Shown here one piece after another: positions 53,050 through 62,230 of a DNA stretch of 64,000 nucleotides (the first letter of the stretch is position 1; the number at the start of each line of letters is the position of its first letter). The stretch is from an uncultured Pseudomonadales bacterium (lineage in GTDB: Bacteria; Pseudomonadota; Gammaproteobacteria; Pseudomonadales; Azotimanducaceae). The notes beneath the pieces are model-generated. The model had not been told where the DNA came from. It searched no databases and was given only the letters and a program-made list of their open reading frames with translations. The stretch covers positions 248,001-312,000 of the forward strand of contig CALSMJ010000004.1 of NCBI GenBank assembly GCA_943787425.1, given 5' to 3'. Made by a program: the position numbers and the translations under genes.

Positions 53050-53943
53050 TTAGGGTATCGGAATCGTTAGGAAAAAGCGTCTGCCGCCGCGTTCGACTTC
53101 GACCCGAACTCGACCGGCAGAGCGGGCTTGATCAATTAATCGTGCATCGTTCATGGCGACGCCTAGGGGCGCGCCATTCACCGATACGACGCGATCACCA
53201 GGCTGCAAACCCGTGTTATTGAGTGCAGGATGCGCCGAATCGACCTTGTAGCCTTGACTGCTACCGGGCGCAACGGCGCTGAGCCCATACTCTTTGAGAA
53301 CGGCTTGGGGGTTACGTTGCAGTCGGTCGCGGACCTCGCTCAGGATTGCTGATCCCCTGCTGGATGAGCCTGATTGGGATGCTTGTGAGGGTCGCTGCGT
53401 ATTCGATACCGGTTGGCGAACGCGATCTTGAGCACTTGTGGACGCCGTACTAGACGCCTCAATGTTCAGACGTTTCGTGATAAATAATAATTTCTCGAGT
53501 CTTGCGCCGCGGCGCAAGAGGATGTGATCGGCTGCTACCGAATGTAAGACGCTGTTCCCGGGTAATTTGTCGCCAACGAGGTACAGTTTGCCGTCCTTGC
53601 CCCGTTCAGCGACGATTGCGCTGGACGTGCTGGGCGCATCGCTTAAAAAAACGCCCTGAAGTTCAAGGTTCAGTCGGGTGGTGGGTGCGCTGACAATTTG
53701 TTCGGGTTGATTGTCGTCAACGCGCCCAAACAATTGGCGTGTGGCTTGACTAGGCCCGGTGCTGGTGCCGGTCGACGCGGTGTTTTGGACGAATTCGGAA
53801 GGATCAGAAACCGTTTGCGCTAAATCAGCATCTAGGTAAAAAAACACATTCTCAACCACCAGATAAATAGACCAGGCGCCCAGCAAGAATAAAATCCCCA
53901 AAGACAACGGTTTTTGGAAGGCGGCGAGATTGAATTGACCCAT
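53050..53943 (-). CDS. gspC: Type II secretion system protein GspC
   Basis: GspC is the inner-membrane component that links the platform to the secretin. The 297-residue protein has a short cytoplasmic tail, a membrane segment (LGILFLLGAWSIYLVVENVFF, about residues 14-34) and the periplasmic homology region (about 70-165; LNLELQGVFLSDAPS). A Ser/Gln-rich linker leads to a C-terminal PDZ domain (about 220-295; NNTGLQPGDRVVSVNGAPL). Position before gspD is standard. Confidence 0.93.
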   Translation of the reverse strand: MGQFNLAAFQKPLSLGILFLLGAWSIYLVVENVFFYLDADLAQTVSDPSEFVQNTASTGTSTGPSQATRQLFGRVDDNQPEQIVSAPTTRLNLELQGVFLSDAPSTSSAIVAERGKDGKLYLVGDKLPGNSVLHSVAADHILLRRGARLEKLLFITKRLNIEASSTASTSAQDRVRQPVSNTQRPSQASQSGSSSRGSAILSEVRDRLQRNPQAVLKEYGLSAVAPGSSQGYKVDSAHPALNNTGLQPGDRVVSVNGAPLGVAMNDARLIDQARSAGRVRVEVERGGRRFFLTIPIP

Positions 53944-53973
53944 GTGGACCCAAGCGATTTGGTTTGTGTAAGG

Positions 53974-54723
53974 TTACAGGATTTTTTCTTCAAACAGCAG
54001 TGGTTGCGTGACTTGCTGCGCGCCAGGAATCTGCGCCAGTACGAGTAAACGAGGCTGTATTTCGGCGCTGAACCAGCCGTTGAGGTCCAACACAAAACGC
54101 GCCAGAGGGTCTGCGTCGTGGGTAAGGTTGAGGGCGGGTGAGCAGGTTTCCAGGTCAAGTTTGGCTTGTAGCGGCGGCAGTTGATATTGGGCAATGCCAT
54201 TGAAACCTGTGAAGACTATTTGGCCACCTGACCAAGACAAATCGCCTGCGAGACGCGTTAAGCATGCCGCTGAGGCCTGCGCAGAGCCGTTTTCGAGGGT
54301 TACCAAGCCTGAAAATTGATGTCCGTAGGCGCTTGCAAGTTGGTTGATATCACTGCTGTGAATCTCACCGCTGAGGTTTTCGATCATAAGAACCTTTTGG
54401 CTGGGTATGACCCGGAGTCTGCCGGTGATCTCATGACCCGGCCCAACAACGCTGATGGTTTGACTCAATGTCACGGCATCGAGGGAGAAGCTAGGCCATT
54501 CCAACTGCCAGGCGATCCGTGATGGCGGGAAGCTACGAAATTGCACCAGCATATGGCCGGTTCTGAGGGATCCTCGGGGCAGCGCAACCTTGATATCCTT
54601 TGGCAGCGTCAGATCGGCTTCAATGAACCGAAACGCAAGGCTTGCAGGCAGAAACCAGGCGGTCGCAAGGACAACGATCAATAGCGCCAGGAGTCCGGTC
54701 GCCCCCCATCGTATTAACCCCAT
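53974..54723 (-). CDS. gspN: Type II secretion system protein GspN
   Basis: The product (about 249 residues from the chosen start) has one N-terminal membrane segment (GLLALLIVVLATAWFLPASLAF) followed by a beta-rich periplasmic domain with LPRGSLRTGHMLVQF and LSGEIHSSDINQLASAYG, as in GspN. GspN is an accessory inner-membrane protein of unclear role, absent from many systems. ATG 54723 gives a 10-base overlap with the upstream gene; an in-frame ATG at 54759 would give 46 bases of overlap and is less likely. Being the first gsp gene, ahead of gspC, is unlike many gsp operons where it is last. Confidence 0.82.
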   Translation of the reverse strand: MGLIRWGATGLLALLIVVLATAWFLPASLAFRFIEADLTLPKDIKVALPRGSLRTGHMLVQFRSFPPSRIAWQLEWPSFSLDAVTLSQTISVVGPGHEITGRLRVIPSQKVLMIENLSGEIHSSDINQLASAYGHQFSGLVTLENGSAQASAACLTRLAGDLSWSGGQIVFTGFNGIAQYQLPPLQAKLDLETCSPALNLTHDADPLARFVLDLNGWFSAEIQPRLLVLAQIPGAQQVTQPLLFEEKIL

Positions 54724-55094
54724 TGGACCTGCTTTTGAACCCCATCGAGGATGCGCCACCAGAGATCCGGCGCGCCGTCCTCCTGCTCCTGCCAGGAATC
54801 AATACTGCAGCGAATTTCACTTGGAAGCTTCATGCTGAGTGCAAGCGCGAAATCAAGGTCGGTATCCCAGGTTGAAACATTGGCCTTAAGCCAGATGCTG
54901 GTAAAGGCTTTATAAGCGCTGGCTTGCAAGATCATCGCACTGCTGCCCCGGTCCGTGCTGACGACGCCTTGATAAAGACTGGGTGTTTTGGACCAGCTGA
55001 TGGGGCCTAAAATTGCCGTTAAGGCGTCCGCAATGACATCAAGCTCAAGCGCCTTGATATAAATTTCGAGATCTGGGTAGCGGGTCTCAGTCAT
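54714..55094 (-). CDS. Conserved-looking hypothetical protein between dapE and gspN
   Basis: I do not recognise a named family with confidence. The 126-residue product has no signal peptide or membrane segment and is acidic and tryptophan-rich (SIWLKANVSTWDTD, CSIDSWQEQED, DLWWRILDG). It begins MTETRYPDLEIYIKALELDVI. The ATG at 55094 overlaps the dapE stop by 8 bases; an ATG at 55103 is also in frame. The 3' end overlaps gspN. Tight packing between dapE and gspN shows it is a real gene, most likely a small cytoplasmic protein. Confidence 0.7.
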   Translation of the reverse strand: MTETRYPDLEIYIKALELDVIADALTAILGPISWSKTPSLYQGVVSTDRGSSAMILQASAYKAFTSIWLKANVSTWDTDLDFALALSMKLPSEIRCSIDSWQEQEDGAPDLWWRILDGVQKQVQWG

Positions 55095-56256
55095 GATCGC
55101 CAACCAAGCGAACTAATAGGTCCAGGTAGATGGTTGTGAGGATCGAAAGATCCGCAACGCGAACACCTTCATTGACCTTATGAATGGTTTTGTTAACGTG
55201 TCCGAGTTCAATCACTTCGATGCCATAGGGCGCGATAAACCGCCCATCGGAGGTACCTCCGCCAGTCGATAAAATGACCTCTTGGCCGGTGATGGCGTGT
55301 AAGGATGCAACGGCTGCATCGATGAGCCGTCCCTTTTCGGTCAAAAAGGGCTCACCTGAGAGCGACCACTTGATTTCGAAGTCGAGACCATGGGCTTGCA
55401 GAATGTCTTCGGTTTCACGGATCAAGTCCGCCTGAGTTGAGGCGGATGAATACCGGAAATTGAATTCAACCTGGGCGTCACCCGGGACGACATTTTGGAC
55501 ACCCACACCCGCATTGAAATTGGAGACTTGAAAGGTTGTTGGCGGGAAGAAGTCGTTGCCTTGGTCCCATTGTTTGCTGGCCAAGGCGGTAATGGCTGGC
55601 ATGGCCTGATGGATTGGGTTGATGAGGGTGTCAGGATAGGCCACGTGGCCGGACTTGCCTCGAATAATGAGATGGGCATTCAATGAGCCGCGCCGACCAA
55701 CGCGAATCATGTCGCCAAGGGTTTGCGAACTTGAAGGCTCGCCAAGAATACAATAATCGAATTGAATCTTGGCATCGGCAAGGGCTTGCATTACGCGCAC
55801 GGTGCCATGTTTTGCTGCAGCCTCTTCGTCGCTCGTGATGAGAAAGCCGATTTTGCCAGTGAACGCTGTGTGTTGCGCGACAAATCGTTCACAAGCAACG
55901 ATCATGGCAGCCAGCGCCGATTTCATGTCTGCGCTACCGCGGCCGTATAACCAGCCATCTGATAGGGTTGCTTCAAAAGGCGGATAGCGCCAGTCCGATA
56001 AGGGCCCGGCTGGCACCACGTCGGTGTGGCCTGCGAAAACCAAGGTCGGACCCGGTAGGCCGCTGTCCTTGACGGCCCAAAAATTCTCGACATCGGCAAA
56101 GGGCATGGGGGTGATATCAAAACCCATCGCCGTCAGGCGCTGAATCATGAGGGCCTGACAGCCCTCATCCTTTGGCGAGACCGAAGGCTTTGTAATCAAC
56201 GCTTGGGCCAGGGCCAACGTTTCGGTGTCTTCAATGGATTCGATGGAATTCGTCAT
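55087..56256 (-). CDS. dapE: Succinyl-diaminopimelate desuccinylase
   Basis: DapE hydrolyses N-succinyl-LL-diaminopimelate in lysine and peptidoglycan synthesis. The 389-residue M20 metallohydrolase has the zinc motif FAGHTDVVPAGP near residues 73-84 and YGRGSADMKSALAAMI near 108. The catalytic glutamate pair is in FLITSDEEAAAKHGT near 142, and STGGGTSDGRFI lies near 330. It follows dapD with four bases between, part of dapC-dapD-dapE. Confidence 0.95.
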   Translation of the reverse strand: MTNSIESIEDTETLALAQALITKPSVSPKDEGCQALMIQRLTAMGFDITPMPFADVENFWAVKDSGLPGPTLVFAGHTDVVPAGPLSDWRYPPFEATLSDGWLYGRGSADMKSALAAMIVACERFVAQHTAFTGKIGFLITSDEEAAAKHGTVRVMQALADAKIQFDYCILGEPSSSQTLGDMIRVGRRGSLNAHLIIRGKSGHVAYPDTLINPIHQAMPAITALASKQWDQGNDFFPPTTFQVSNFNAGVGVQNVVPGDAQVEFNFRYSSASTQADLIRETEDILQAHGLDFEIKWSLSGEPFLTEKGRLIDAAVASLHAITGQEVILSTGGGTSDGRFIAPYGIEVIELGHVNKTIHKVNEGVRVADLSILTTIYLDLLVRLVGDHD

Positions 56257-56260
56257 CCGG

Positions 56261-57277
56261 TTAATTGTGTTGATGCAGTTGGGCGTTCAAGGCAATGGCC
56301 TGGCGATTGGTTCGGCATTGCACCACGCCGGTTTGAGAATGGCGGATAAACAATAAATCGCTTTGCCCATTGAGTTCTCGCGCTTTGAGTGTTTTAACGG
56401 TTTCACCGTGTTCATCCAAGAGGCTGACTTGAGTGCCGGGTGTAATATACAGGCCCGCTTCGATGGTGCAACGATCACCGAGCGAGATACCGGTTCCAGC
56501 ATTGGCGCTGATCAAGCAATCCTCGCCGATGGTGATGACGTGATTGCCGCCGCCAGACAAGGTGCCAGCCGTTGATGCGCTGCCGCCAAGGTCTGTGCCT
56601 TTGGCCACGAAAACACCCTGTGAGATTCGGCCTTCGACCATGTTTGGGCCTTGCGTTCCAGCATTAAAATTAACAAAGCCTTCGTGCATGACGGTTGTAC
56701 CCGCACCAAGGTAGGCGCCTAAGCGGACTCTTGCTGAATCCGCGATCCGAACGCCGTCGGGCACGACATAGTTGGTGAGTTTGGGAAATTTATCGACACT
56801 GGTGACCTCTAAATGCCGACCCTCGATGCGCGCCAATAACATCGCTTCTGGCAAGGCTGATAGTGCCATTGGACCCTCCGAGGTCCAAGCAATATTGGGC
56901 AGGGCGGCGTAAATGCCATCTAGATTGAGGCTGTTGGGGCGCGTCAAGCCGTGGGATAGCAAATGAAGCTTCAGATAGGCCGCGGGAGTCGATGTAATCG
57001 GACCGTCGGTTTTTAGCCAGGTCAGGACACACGGCTTTTGGCTGTTTTGCAGGGCCTTGAGTAAGGCAAGTTGCTCTGGCTGCTCAATGCAAGCACATAA
57101 AGCCGCACGCGCCGCCTCATCGAGGGGGATCAGGCCTTCGCTTGCCGAGAAGTCAATGACTTGGCTTAAGCCTTCGATTAAGTCCGGGCTGGGATGCAAC
57201 AGGGGTCGAGGATAAAAAACCTCAAGCCACGCGCCTTCTGCGTTTTGTGTCCCAATCCCAATGCCAATACTGAACAT
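56261..57277 (-). CDS. dapD: Tetrahydrodipicolinate N-succinyltransferase (long form)
   Basis: DapD transfers succinyl from succinyl-CoA to tetrahydrodipicolinate. The 338-residue protein is the long Pseudomonas-type DapD, not the 274-residue E. coli type. The C-terminal half is a left-handed beta helix with hexapeptide repeats (VRLGAYLGAGTTVMHEGFVNFNAG near 187-210; GISLGDRCTIEAGLYITPGTQV near 268). It lies between dapC and dapE. Confidence 0.93.
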   Translation of the reverse strand: MFSIGIGIGTQNAEGAWLEVFYPRPLLHPSPDLIEGLSQVIDFSASEGLIPLDEAARAALCACIEQPEQLALLKALQNSQKPCVLTWLKTDGPITSTPAAYLKLHLLSHGLTRPNSLNLDGIYAALPNIAWTSEGPMALSALPEAMLLARIEGRHLEVTSVDKFPKLTNYVVPDGVRIADSARVRLGAYLGAGTTVMHEGFVNFNAGTQGPNMVEGRISQGVFVAKGTDLGGSASTAGTLSGGGNHVITIGEDCLISANAGTGISLGDRCTIEAGLYITPGTQVSLLDEHGETVKTLKARELNGQSDLLFIRHSQTGVVQCRTNRQAIALNAQLHQHN

Positions 57278-57344
57278 AATGTCTCCAACCCATTAGGGCG
57301 CTTTATGTAAAAGAACGCGATTATGACCGGTTTGATCCGAACTT

Positions 57345-58544
57345 TCAGCCAAGCTTCTCAAAACACGCTTTAATTCGTTCGGCAGCCTCAATGCACGCGG
57401 CTTGCTCTGCCACAAGCGCAATGCGGACCCGTCCTGCCCCGGGGTTTATGGCATTAACCGTTCTAGACAAATACTGGCCGGGCAACACTTTAATGTTACA
57501 CAGGCGCATAAGATTCTGAGTAAATGCCTCATCGTCAACCGGCGTCTCAGGCCATAGATAAAAGCTTGCGGCAGGGGGCGTTATCGGCCAAACCGGCGCA
57601 AGGGTTTGGATAAAAGCCTCGGTTTTAGTTCGATACAAAGCGCGGTTTTCGATAACGTGGTCTTCGTCCGACCAAGCCAAGGCGCTCAGCTTTTGCGTAT
57701 GCACGGGCATCGCGCTGCCATGATAAGTCCGGTACAGCAAAAATTGCTGGATTAGATCAGCATCGCCAGCGGCGTAACCTGAGCGCAATCCGGGTAGGTT
57801 TGATCGTTTTGATAAACTGTTAAACGCAAGGCACTGCTTAAAGCTGGTGTTGCCCATCGCTGCGGCGGCTTGCAAGAGTCCCACCGGTGGCGCGGCTTCA
57901 TCGGCATAGATTTCGGAGTAACATTCGTCAGCAATGAGAATGACGTCGTGCTCTAAAGCAGTGCGAATCAGGCTTTGCAGATCTTGTTCGGTCATCAAAG
58001 CCCCATGTGGGTTGCCAGGATTACACAGGTACACCATCCCGATGCGCGCCCAGGTTGCCGCATCGATTTCGCTAAAATTGGGTTTGAAATCCTGACTAGC
58101 AGGACAGTCAAGGTAATGTGGTGTCGTGCCGGCTAGGAGGGCGGCGCCTTCATAAATTTGATAAAAGGGATTTGGCAGTAAGGTTAGTGGTTTTGTCTCG
58201 GGCCGACTCAGAGCCTGTGCAACCGCAAATAAGGCCTCACGGGTGCCGTTAACCGGCAGTATTTGATGATCGGGATCAGGATGAGCCGGCGAAAAACGAT
58301 TTCTAAGAAAGGCCGCGATGGCCTGCCGAAGGTGATCCGTGCCTTTGGTTGGCGGGTACGTCTTCAAGCTTTGCTTTGCCATGTCACCGTGTTTTAAAAA
58401 CTCGATGAGAAACTCAGGGGGTTCATGTTGCGGCTCACCCATCGCAAGCGAAATGAAGGATTGGGCCGCCGGTTGCACCGACTTCAACAACTGATTCAAC
58501 CGATCGAAGGGGTACGGGTTTAATCGGGCGAGGTTGGGATTCAT
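57345..58544 (-). CDS. dapC: N-succinyldiaminopimelate aminotransferase
   Basis: DapC transaminates N-succinyl-2-amino-6-ketopimelate with glutamate. The 399-residue fold-type I enzyme begins MNPNLARLNPYPFDRLNQLL, typical of DapC. It has LPNPFYQIYEGAAL near 132, YLCNPGNPHGA near 172 and the PLP-lysine segment NSLSKRSNLPGLRSGYAAG near 245-263. The start overlaps the glnD stop (ATGA). The 68-base gap before dapD is the largest between dapC and gspN. Confidence 0.93.
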   Translation of the reverse strand: MNPNLARLNPYPFDRLNQLLKSVQPAAQSFISLAMGEPQHEPPEFLIEFLKHGDMAKQSLKTYPPTKGTDHLRQAIAAFLRNRFSPAHPDPDHQILPVNGTREALFAVAQALSRPETKPLTLLPNPFYQIYEGAALLAGTTPHYLDCPASQDFKPNFSEIDAATWARIGMVYLCNPGNPHGALMTEQDLQSLIRTALEHDVILIADECYSEIYADEAAPPVGLLQAAAAMGNTSFKQCLAFNSLSKRSNLPGLRSGYAAGDADLIQQFLLYRTYHGSAMPVHTQKLSALAWSDEDHVIENRALYRTKTEAFIQTLAPVWPITPPAASFYLWPETPVDDEAFTQNLMRLCNIKVLPGQYLSRTVNAINPGAGRVRIALVAEQAACIEAAERIKACFEKLG

Positions 58545-61243
58545 GCAGAAAACCTTTCGATGTGCTGGTCGAGCTCCGCTTGAATCGACTGCGAGAGTCG
58601 GGCTTCAGCATCAGGGTCGTTCAAGGGTAACCCATCACGGTTAACAATGTGGAAGACGTCCTCCACGCGTTCACCGAGCGTTGTGATTTTAGCAGCCTGG
58701 ATTTGAATGTGGTGGGCCTGAAAAACTCGGGCAAGCTTTGCCAGCAGTCCTGGCCGATCTGCCGCAACGACCTCAAGCACGGTGAATGTTTCATTGGCGC
58801 GGCTATCGATCGAAATTTGGGTTCGAGCATTGAATTCTTTTAAAATTCTCGGTGTCCGGCGGGCCGGGACTCTAAAGTCATCGCCGGCGTTAATGGCCGC
58901 ATTAATGGTTTGGCGGATACTGTTCAGCCTGTTGTCGCGACCGTGTTGGCTCAGCGGTTGGGTCTCCAGGACGTCAAAGGTGTAGTCTGTTCGACCCTTC
59001 GTATTGCCGGGTATGCGCGCATCAACAATGTTCATCCCCAGCTGATCAAAGGCGGACACAATGGCAAAAAATAGCGGTTGATCCGATGGTAGATGAATAA
59101 AAATATGGGTTACACCGGAATCGGTTGTGAGTCGTGATTGGCTGTCTTCAATGAGAATCAGTGGCCCGGTTGCCGGATCATAAGCATCGAGTGATTCGGT
59201 GTGATGAATGATGTTGAGTTCTGATTCGCGCAGGAAGTAGTCATCGTCTAACCCCGCCCAAAGCGTCCGCACTCTGGCTGGGTCCATGCCCTTGGCCGTG
59301 AGTTTGGCGGTTGCGCGCAACTGTACTTGCGCTAAGTAGTCTTCTCGATCGATCATATTGTCAACGCCAAGCCGTAAGACTCTTTTTGTCTCGAGGTACA
59401 GTTGGCTCATAAGGGCGTCACGCCAGCTATTCCAAAGCGTTGGATTGGTTGCATTAATGTCTGCAACGGTCAAGGCGTAGAGGTAGTCGAGTCTGACCTG
59501 ATCCCCCATCTGTTCAGCAAAGTCTCGGACCACATCGGGGTCAAAAATATCCTTGCGTTGGGCTGTCGTCGACATGAGTAGGTGGTTTTTGACCAGCCAG
59601 CAAACTAAATTGGTATCCCAAGTGCCCAACTGGTGGCGAGCGCAAAAGGCGCTGGCGATTTCAATACCCAGCTCTGAATGATCACCGCCTTTGCCTTTGG
59701 CAAGATCATGGAAAAAGCCGGCAATGTAGAGCAATTCGATTTTCGGCAAACGATGGTGGATGTGTGCGGCAATCGGAAACTCTTGCTGCTGATTTTTGTA
59801 ACGGAACCGACGCATATTTCGAACGACCTGTAAGGTGTGCGCATCCACTGTGTAAATGTGAAACAAATCGAACTGCATTTGACCCACAACGCGTTCAAAT
59901 TCGGGCAGGTAGGCCCCTAAAATACCGTAGCGATTCATGCGTCTGAGTTGGGAAAAAAGATGGTGCTCAACCCGCAGCAACTTCAAGAATAAGGTTGTCG
60001 CGATCTCGCTTTGCCTGAACGTATCATCGATTTGTGAGGCTGAAGTCTGGGCCTGCCTGATGGTGCTCGCTCGAATGCCTTTGAGCTCGGGTGTTTCGCC
60101 TAGGATGACGAACATTTCAAGCAATGCCTCAGGGTTACGCTCGAAAATATCGGGTTGGGTGACCTCCAAATAGTGTTTATTGGTTTGAAAACGCGCGTTG
60201 ATTTGGATGGGCTTGGTTCTTCTACCATCCTGAACAACTTGCTCATCGAAATCTTGGAGGATGATCTCATTGATGGTGCTGATGGACTTTACAAAGCGGT
60301 AATAGTCCTGCATGAATTGCTCAACCGCCAGTTGTGCGTCATCCCGATAGCCCAATGCCTGCGCGACTTTTTTTTGATTGTCAAAAAACAACCGGTTTTC
60401 ATCTCGGCCGAGGAGGTCATGCAGTACGAAGCGCACTTTCCAAAGGAAAGTGCGGGCATCGAGGATCTTATCGGCTTCTTCCTGCTCTAAATATTTGGCA
60501 TCGACCAACGCATCGAGCGCACTGGTTTGATGGTGAAATTGTGCAATCCATAAAATAGTTTGGATATCTCGTAGTCCGCCGGGCGCAGTTTTCAAATTGG
60601 GCTCTAGGCTGTATTCGGTGTGATTGGACTTGGCGTGCCGCTCTTGTTGTTCTGCATATTTTGCTTGGAAGAAGGTTTTGGTTTTCCAACCTGTTTTGGA
60701 TCGTAACTTTGAGCGCAGTTTCTGAAGTAGGTAGGGCGCGCCACAAACTGCTCTTGCATCAAGGAGGGCGGTCATGACGGTAACATCGTGTTTCGCTTGG
60801 TGAAGCGACTCTTTGACCGATCGAACGCTGTGCCCAACCTCCAAACCAATATCCCAAAGCAAGGCAAGAAAGGATTGAATGTTCGAACTATGGTGTTGCG
60901 CGTTGGCCCGTTCGATGAGGATCAATAGGTCAATGTCGGAATTGGGTAAGAGCTCTTTGCGACCATAACCGCCCACGGCAACCAACGAAATTCGGCTCTT
61001 TCTGAGACTCGATAGGTTTTCATCCCAACTAAAGCGTTGCCAGCAAAGGTTCAGAATGTGATCAATAAACGCAGAGCGCGCCTTGATCAGCTGGGAGATG
61101 CAAACCCCATTGACGAAGTCCGTATGCTGGTGTGCTCGGAAATCCGCCAGCGCAGTCTTTAAAATCGGTAGTGGGGTCTTGCTCCCAGCAACCGCTTGAG
61201 TGAGTGCCGCAAGATCCGGGCTATCCGATTCTGGGGAGATCAT
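58541..61243 (-). CDS. glnD: PII uridylyltransferase / uridylyl-removing enzyme
   Basis: GlnD senses glutamine and uridylylates or deuridylylates PII to control nitrogen metabolism. The 900-residue protein has the nucleotidyltransferase domain with GGYGRKELLPNSDIDLLIL near residues 92-110 and a long linker helix region. An HD domain (about 470-600; FFHDLAKGKGGDHSELG) and two C-terminal ACT domains (about 715-790 and 825-895) complete it. It overlaps the map gene by 23 bases and dapC by 4. Confidence 0.96.
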   Translation of the reverse strand: MISPESDSPDLAALTQAVAGSKTPLPILKTALADFRAHQHTDFVNGVCISQLIKARSAFIDHILNLCWQRFSWDENLSSLRKSRISLVAVGGYGRKELLPNSDIDLLILIERANAQHHSSNIQSFLALLWDIGLEVGHSVRSVKESLHQAKHDVTVMTALLDARAVCGAPYLLQKLRSKLRSKTGWKTKTFFQAKYAEQQERHAKSNHTEYSLEPNLKTAPGGLRDIQTILWIAQFHHQTSALDALVDAKYLEQEEADKILDARTFLWKVRFVLHDLLGRDENRLFFDNQKKVAQALGYRDDAQLAVEQFMQDYYRFVKSISTINEIILQDFDEQVVQDGRRTKPIQINARFQTNKHYLEVTQPDIFERNPEALLEMFVILGETPELKGIRASTIRQAQTSASQIDDTFRQSEIATTLFLKLLRVEHHLFSQLRRMNRYGILGAYLPEFERVVGQMQFDLFHIYTVDAHTLQVVRNMRRFRYKNQQQEFPIAAHIHHRLPKIELLYIAGFFHDLAKGKGGDHSELGIEIASAFCARHQLGTWDTNLVCWLVKNHLLMSTTAQRKDIFDPDVVRDFAEQMGDQVRLDYLYALTVADINATNPTLWNSWRDALMSQLYLETKRVLRLGVDNMIDREDYLAQVQLRATAKLTAKGMDPARVRTLWAGLDDDYFLRESELNIIHHTESLDAYDPATGPLILIEDSQSRLTTDSGVTHIFIHLPSDQPLFFAIVSAFDQLGMNIVDARIPGNTKGRTDYTFDVLETQPLSQHGRDNRLNSIRQTINAAINAGDDFRVPARRTPRILKEFNARTQISIDSRANETFTVLEVVAADRPGLLAKLARVFQAHHIQIQAAKITTLGERVEDVFHIVNRDGLPLNDPDAEARLSQSIQAELDQHIERFSA

Positions 61244-62000
61244 CGTCGCAACGGTGGGTTAGGATTTCATAGCCGGTATCGGTTACCAAGATTGTATGTT
61301 CCCACTGAGCGGTTAGTTGATGGTCTTTGGTCACAACCGTCCACTGATCCGGGAGCAGTTTAACGGCAGGTTTACCTGCATTAATCATCGGCTCAATGGT
61401 AAATATCATGCCAGGCTGCAGGGTCATGCCGGTTCCTGCTCGCCCATAGTGCAGGACCTGGGGCTCATCATGGAAGACGCGTCCGATGCCGTGGCCGCAG
61501 TATTCGCGAACGATTGAAAAGCGGTGTTTTTCTGCATAACTTTGGATTGCAAAGCCGATGTCGCCCAATTGTGCGCCGGGTTTAACGGCTGCAATACCAA
61601 GATTTAGGCTTTGCTTACAGGTCTGAACCAAGCGCTCGCCGCGAACCGTGCCATTGCCCACGATAAACGTTTTGCTGGTATCGCCGTGGAAGCCATCTTT
61701 GATCAGGGTCACATCAATATTAATGATGTCGCCATCTTTCAGGATCTTTTCATCGGATGGGATGCCATGACACACAACATGGTTGACCGACGTACAAATG
61801 GACTTCGGAAATCCTCGATAATTAAGTGGCGCCGGCGTCGCTTTTTGGTGATCGATCGTGTATCGGTGGCAGATTCGGTCAAGCTCGCCGGTGCTGACCC
61901 CCGGGGTGATGTAGTCGGCGATCATTTCCAGTTGTTCTGCCGCTAAAGCGCCCACGACGCGCATTTTTTCTATCTCAGTCGCTGTCTTGATATTGACCAC
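61221..62000 (-). CDS. map: Methionine aminopeptidase, type I
   Basis: Map removes the initiator methionine. The 259-residue enzyme has metal ligands in NIDVTLIKDGFHGDTSKTF (Asp pair, near residues 93-111), HGIGRVFHDEPQVLHYG near 170, EPMIN near 204 and WEHTILVT near 233. The start is GTG 62000, with AAGGAGG 6 bases upstream; an overlapping ATG one base ahead is out of frame. It is divergent from rpsB, as in E. coli. Confidence 0.96.
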   Translation of the reverse strand: MVNIKTATEIEKMRVVGALAAEQLEMIADYITPGVSTGELDRICHRYTIDHQKATPAPLNYRGFPKSICTSVNHVVCHGIPSDEKILKDGDIINIDVTLIKDGFHGDTSKTFIVGNGTVRGERLVQTCKQSLNLGIAAVKPGAQLGDIGFAIQSYAEKHRFSIVREYCGHGIGRVFHDEPQVLHYGRAGTGMTLQPGMIFTIEPMINAGKPAVKLLPDQWTVVTKDHQLTAQWEHTILVTDTGYEILTHRCDDDLPRIG

Positions 62001-62061
62001 ATTCGCCTCCTTTGCCGAGCGAGAGTATAGCAGGCGACTCGCCCCATAGTAGGCTAAATCA

Positions 62062-62090
62062 TTGGTTTAATGCGCTAAACATGGTATAAA
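62062..62090 (+). promoter_or_regulatory. rpsB: Predicted sigma-70 promoter of rpsB-tsf
   Basis: TTGGTT (62062-62067) and TATAAA (62085-62090) are separated by 17 bases. Transcription would start near 62097, giving an untranslated leader of about 135 bases. Confidence 0.6.
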
Positions 62091-62096
62091 GCGCGC

Positions 62097-62230
62097 CGCG
62101 GAAACGTAAATCAGGGTGGCAACTTACGGTCGTCACCTTAAATCAGCACACACATCGACACAGGTTGCGGGTGCCTTCGGGTTGCAATTTGGGATGTGTG
62201 GAAGCCCAACCCATACAAATTGGAGACATC
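62097..62230 (+). promoter_or_regulatory. rpsB: Long rpsB leader, probable S2 autoregulatory region
   Basis: The structured leader includes GGGTTG (62179-62184) pairing with CAACCC (62207-62212) and a competing TTGGG/CCCAA pairing (62189-62193 with 62205-62209), close to the rpsB start. In gammaproteobacteria S2 represses rpsB-tsf through a conserved leader (the t44/rpsB leader) in the same map-rpsB gap. Equivalence is inferred from position and structure, not from a covariance search. Confidence 0.5.
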
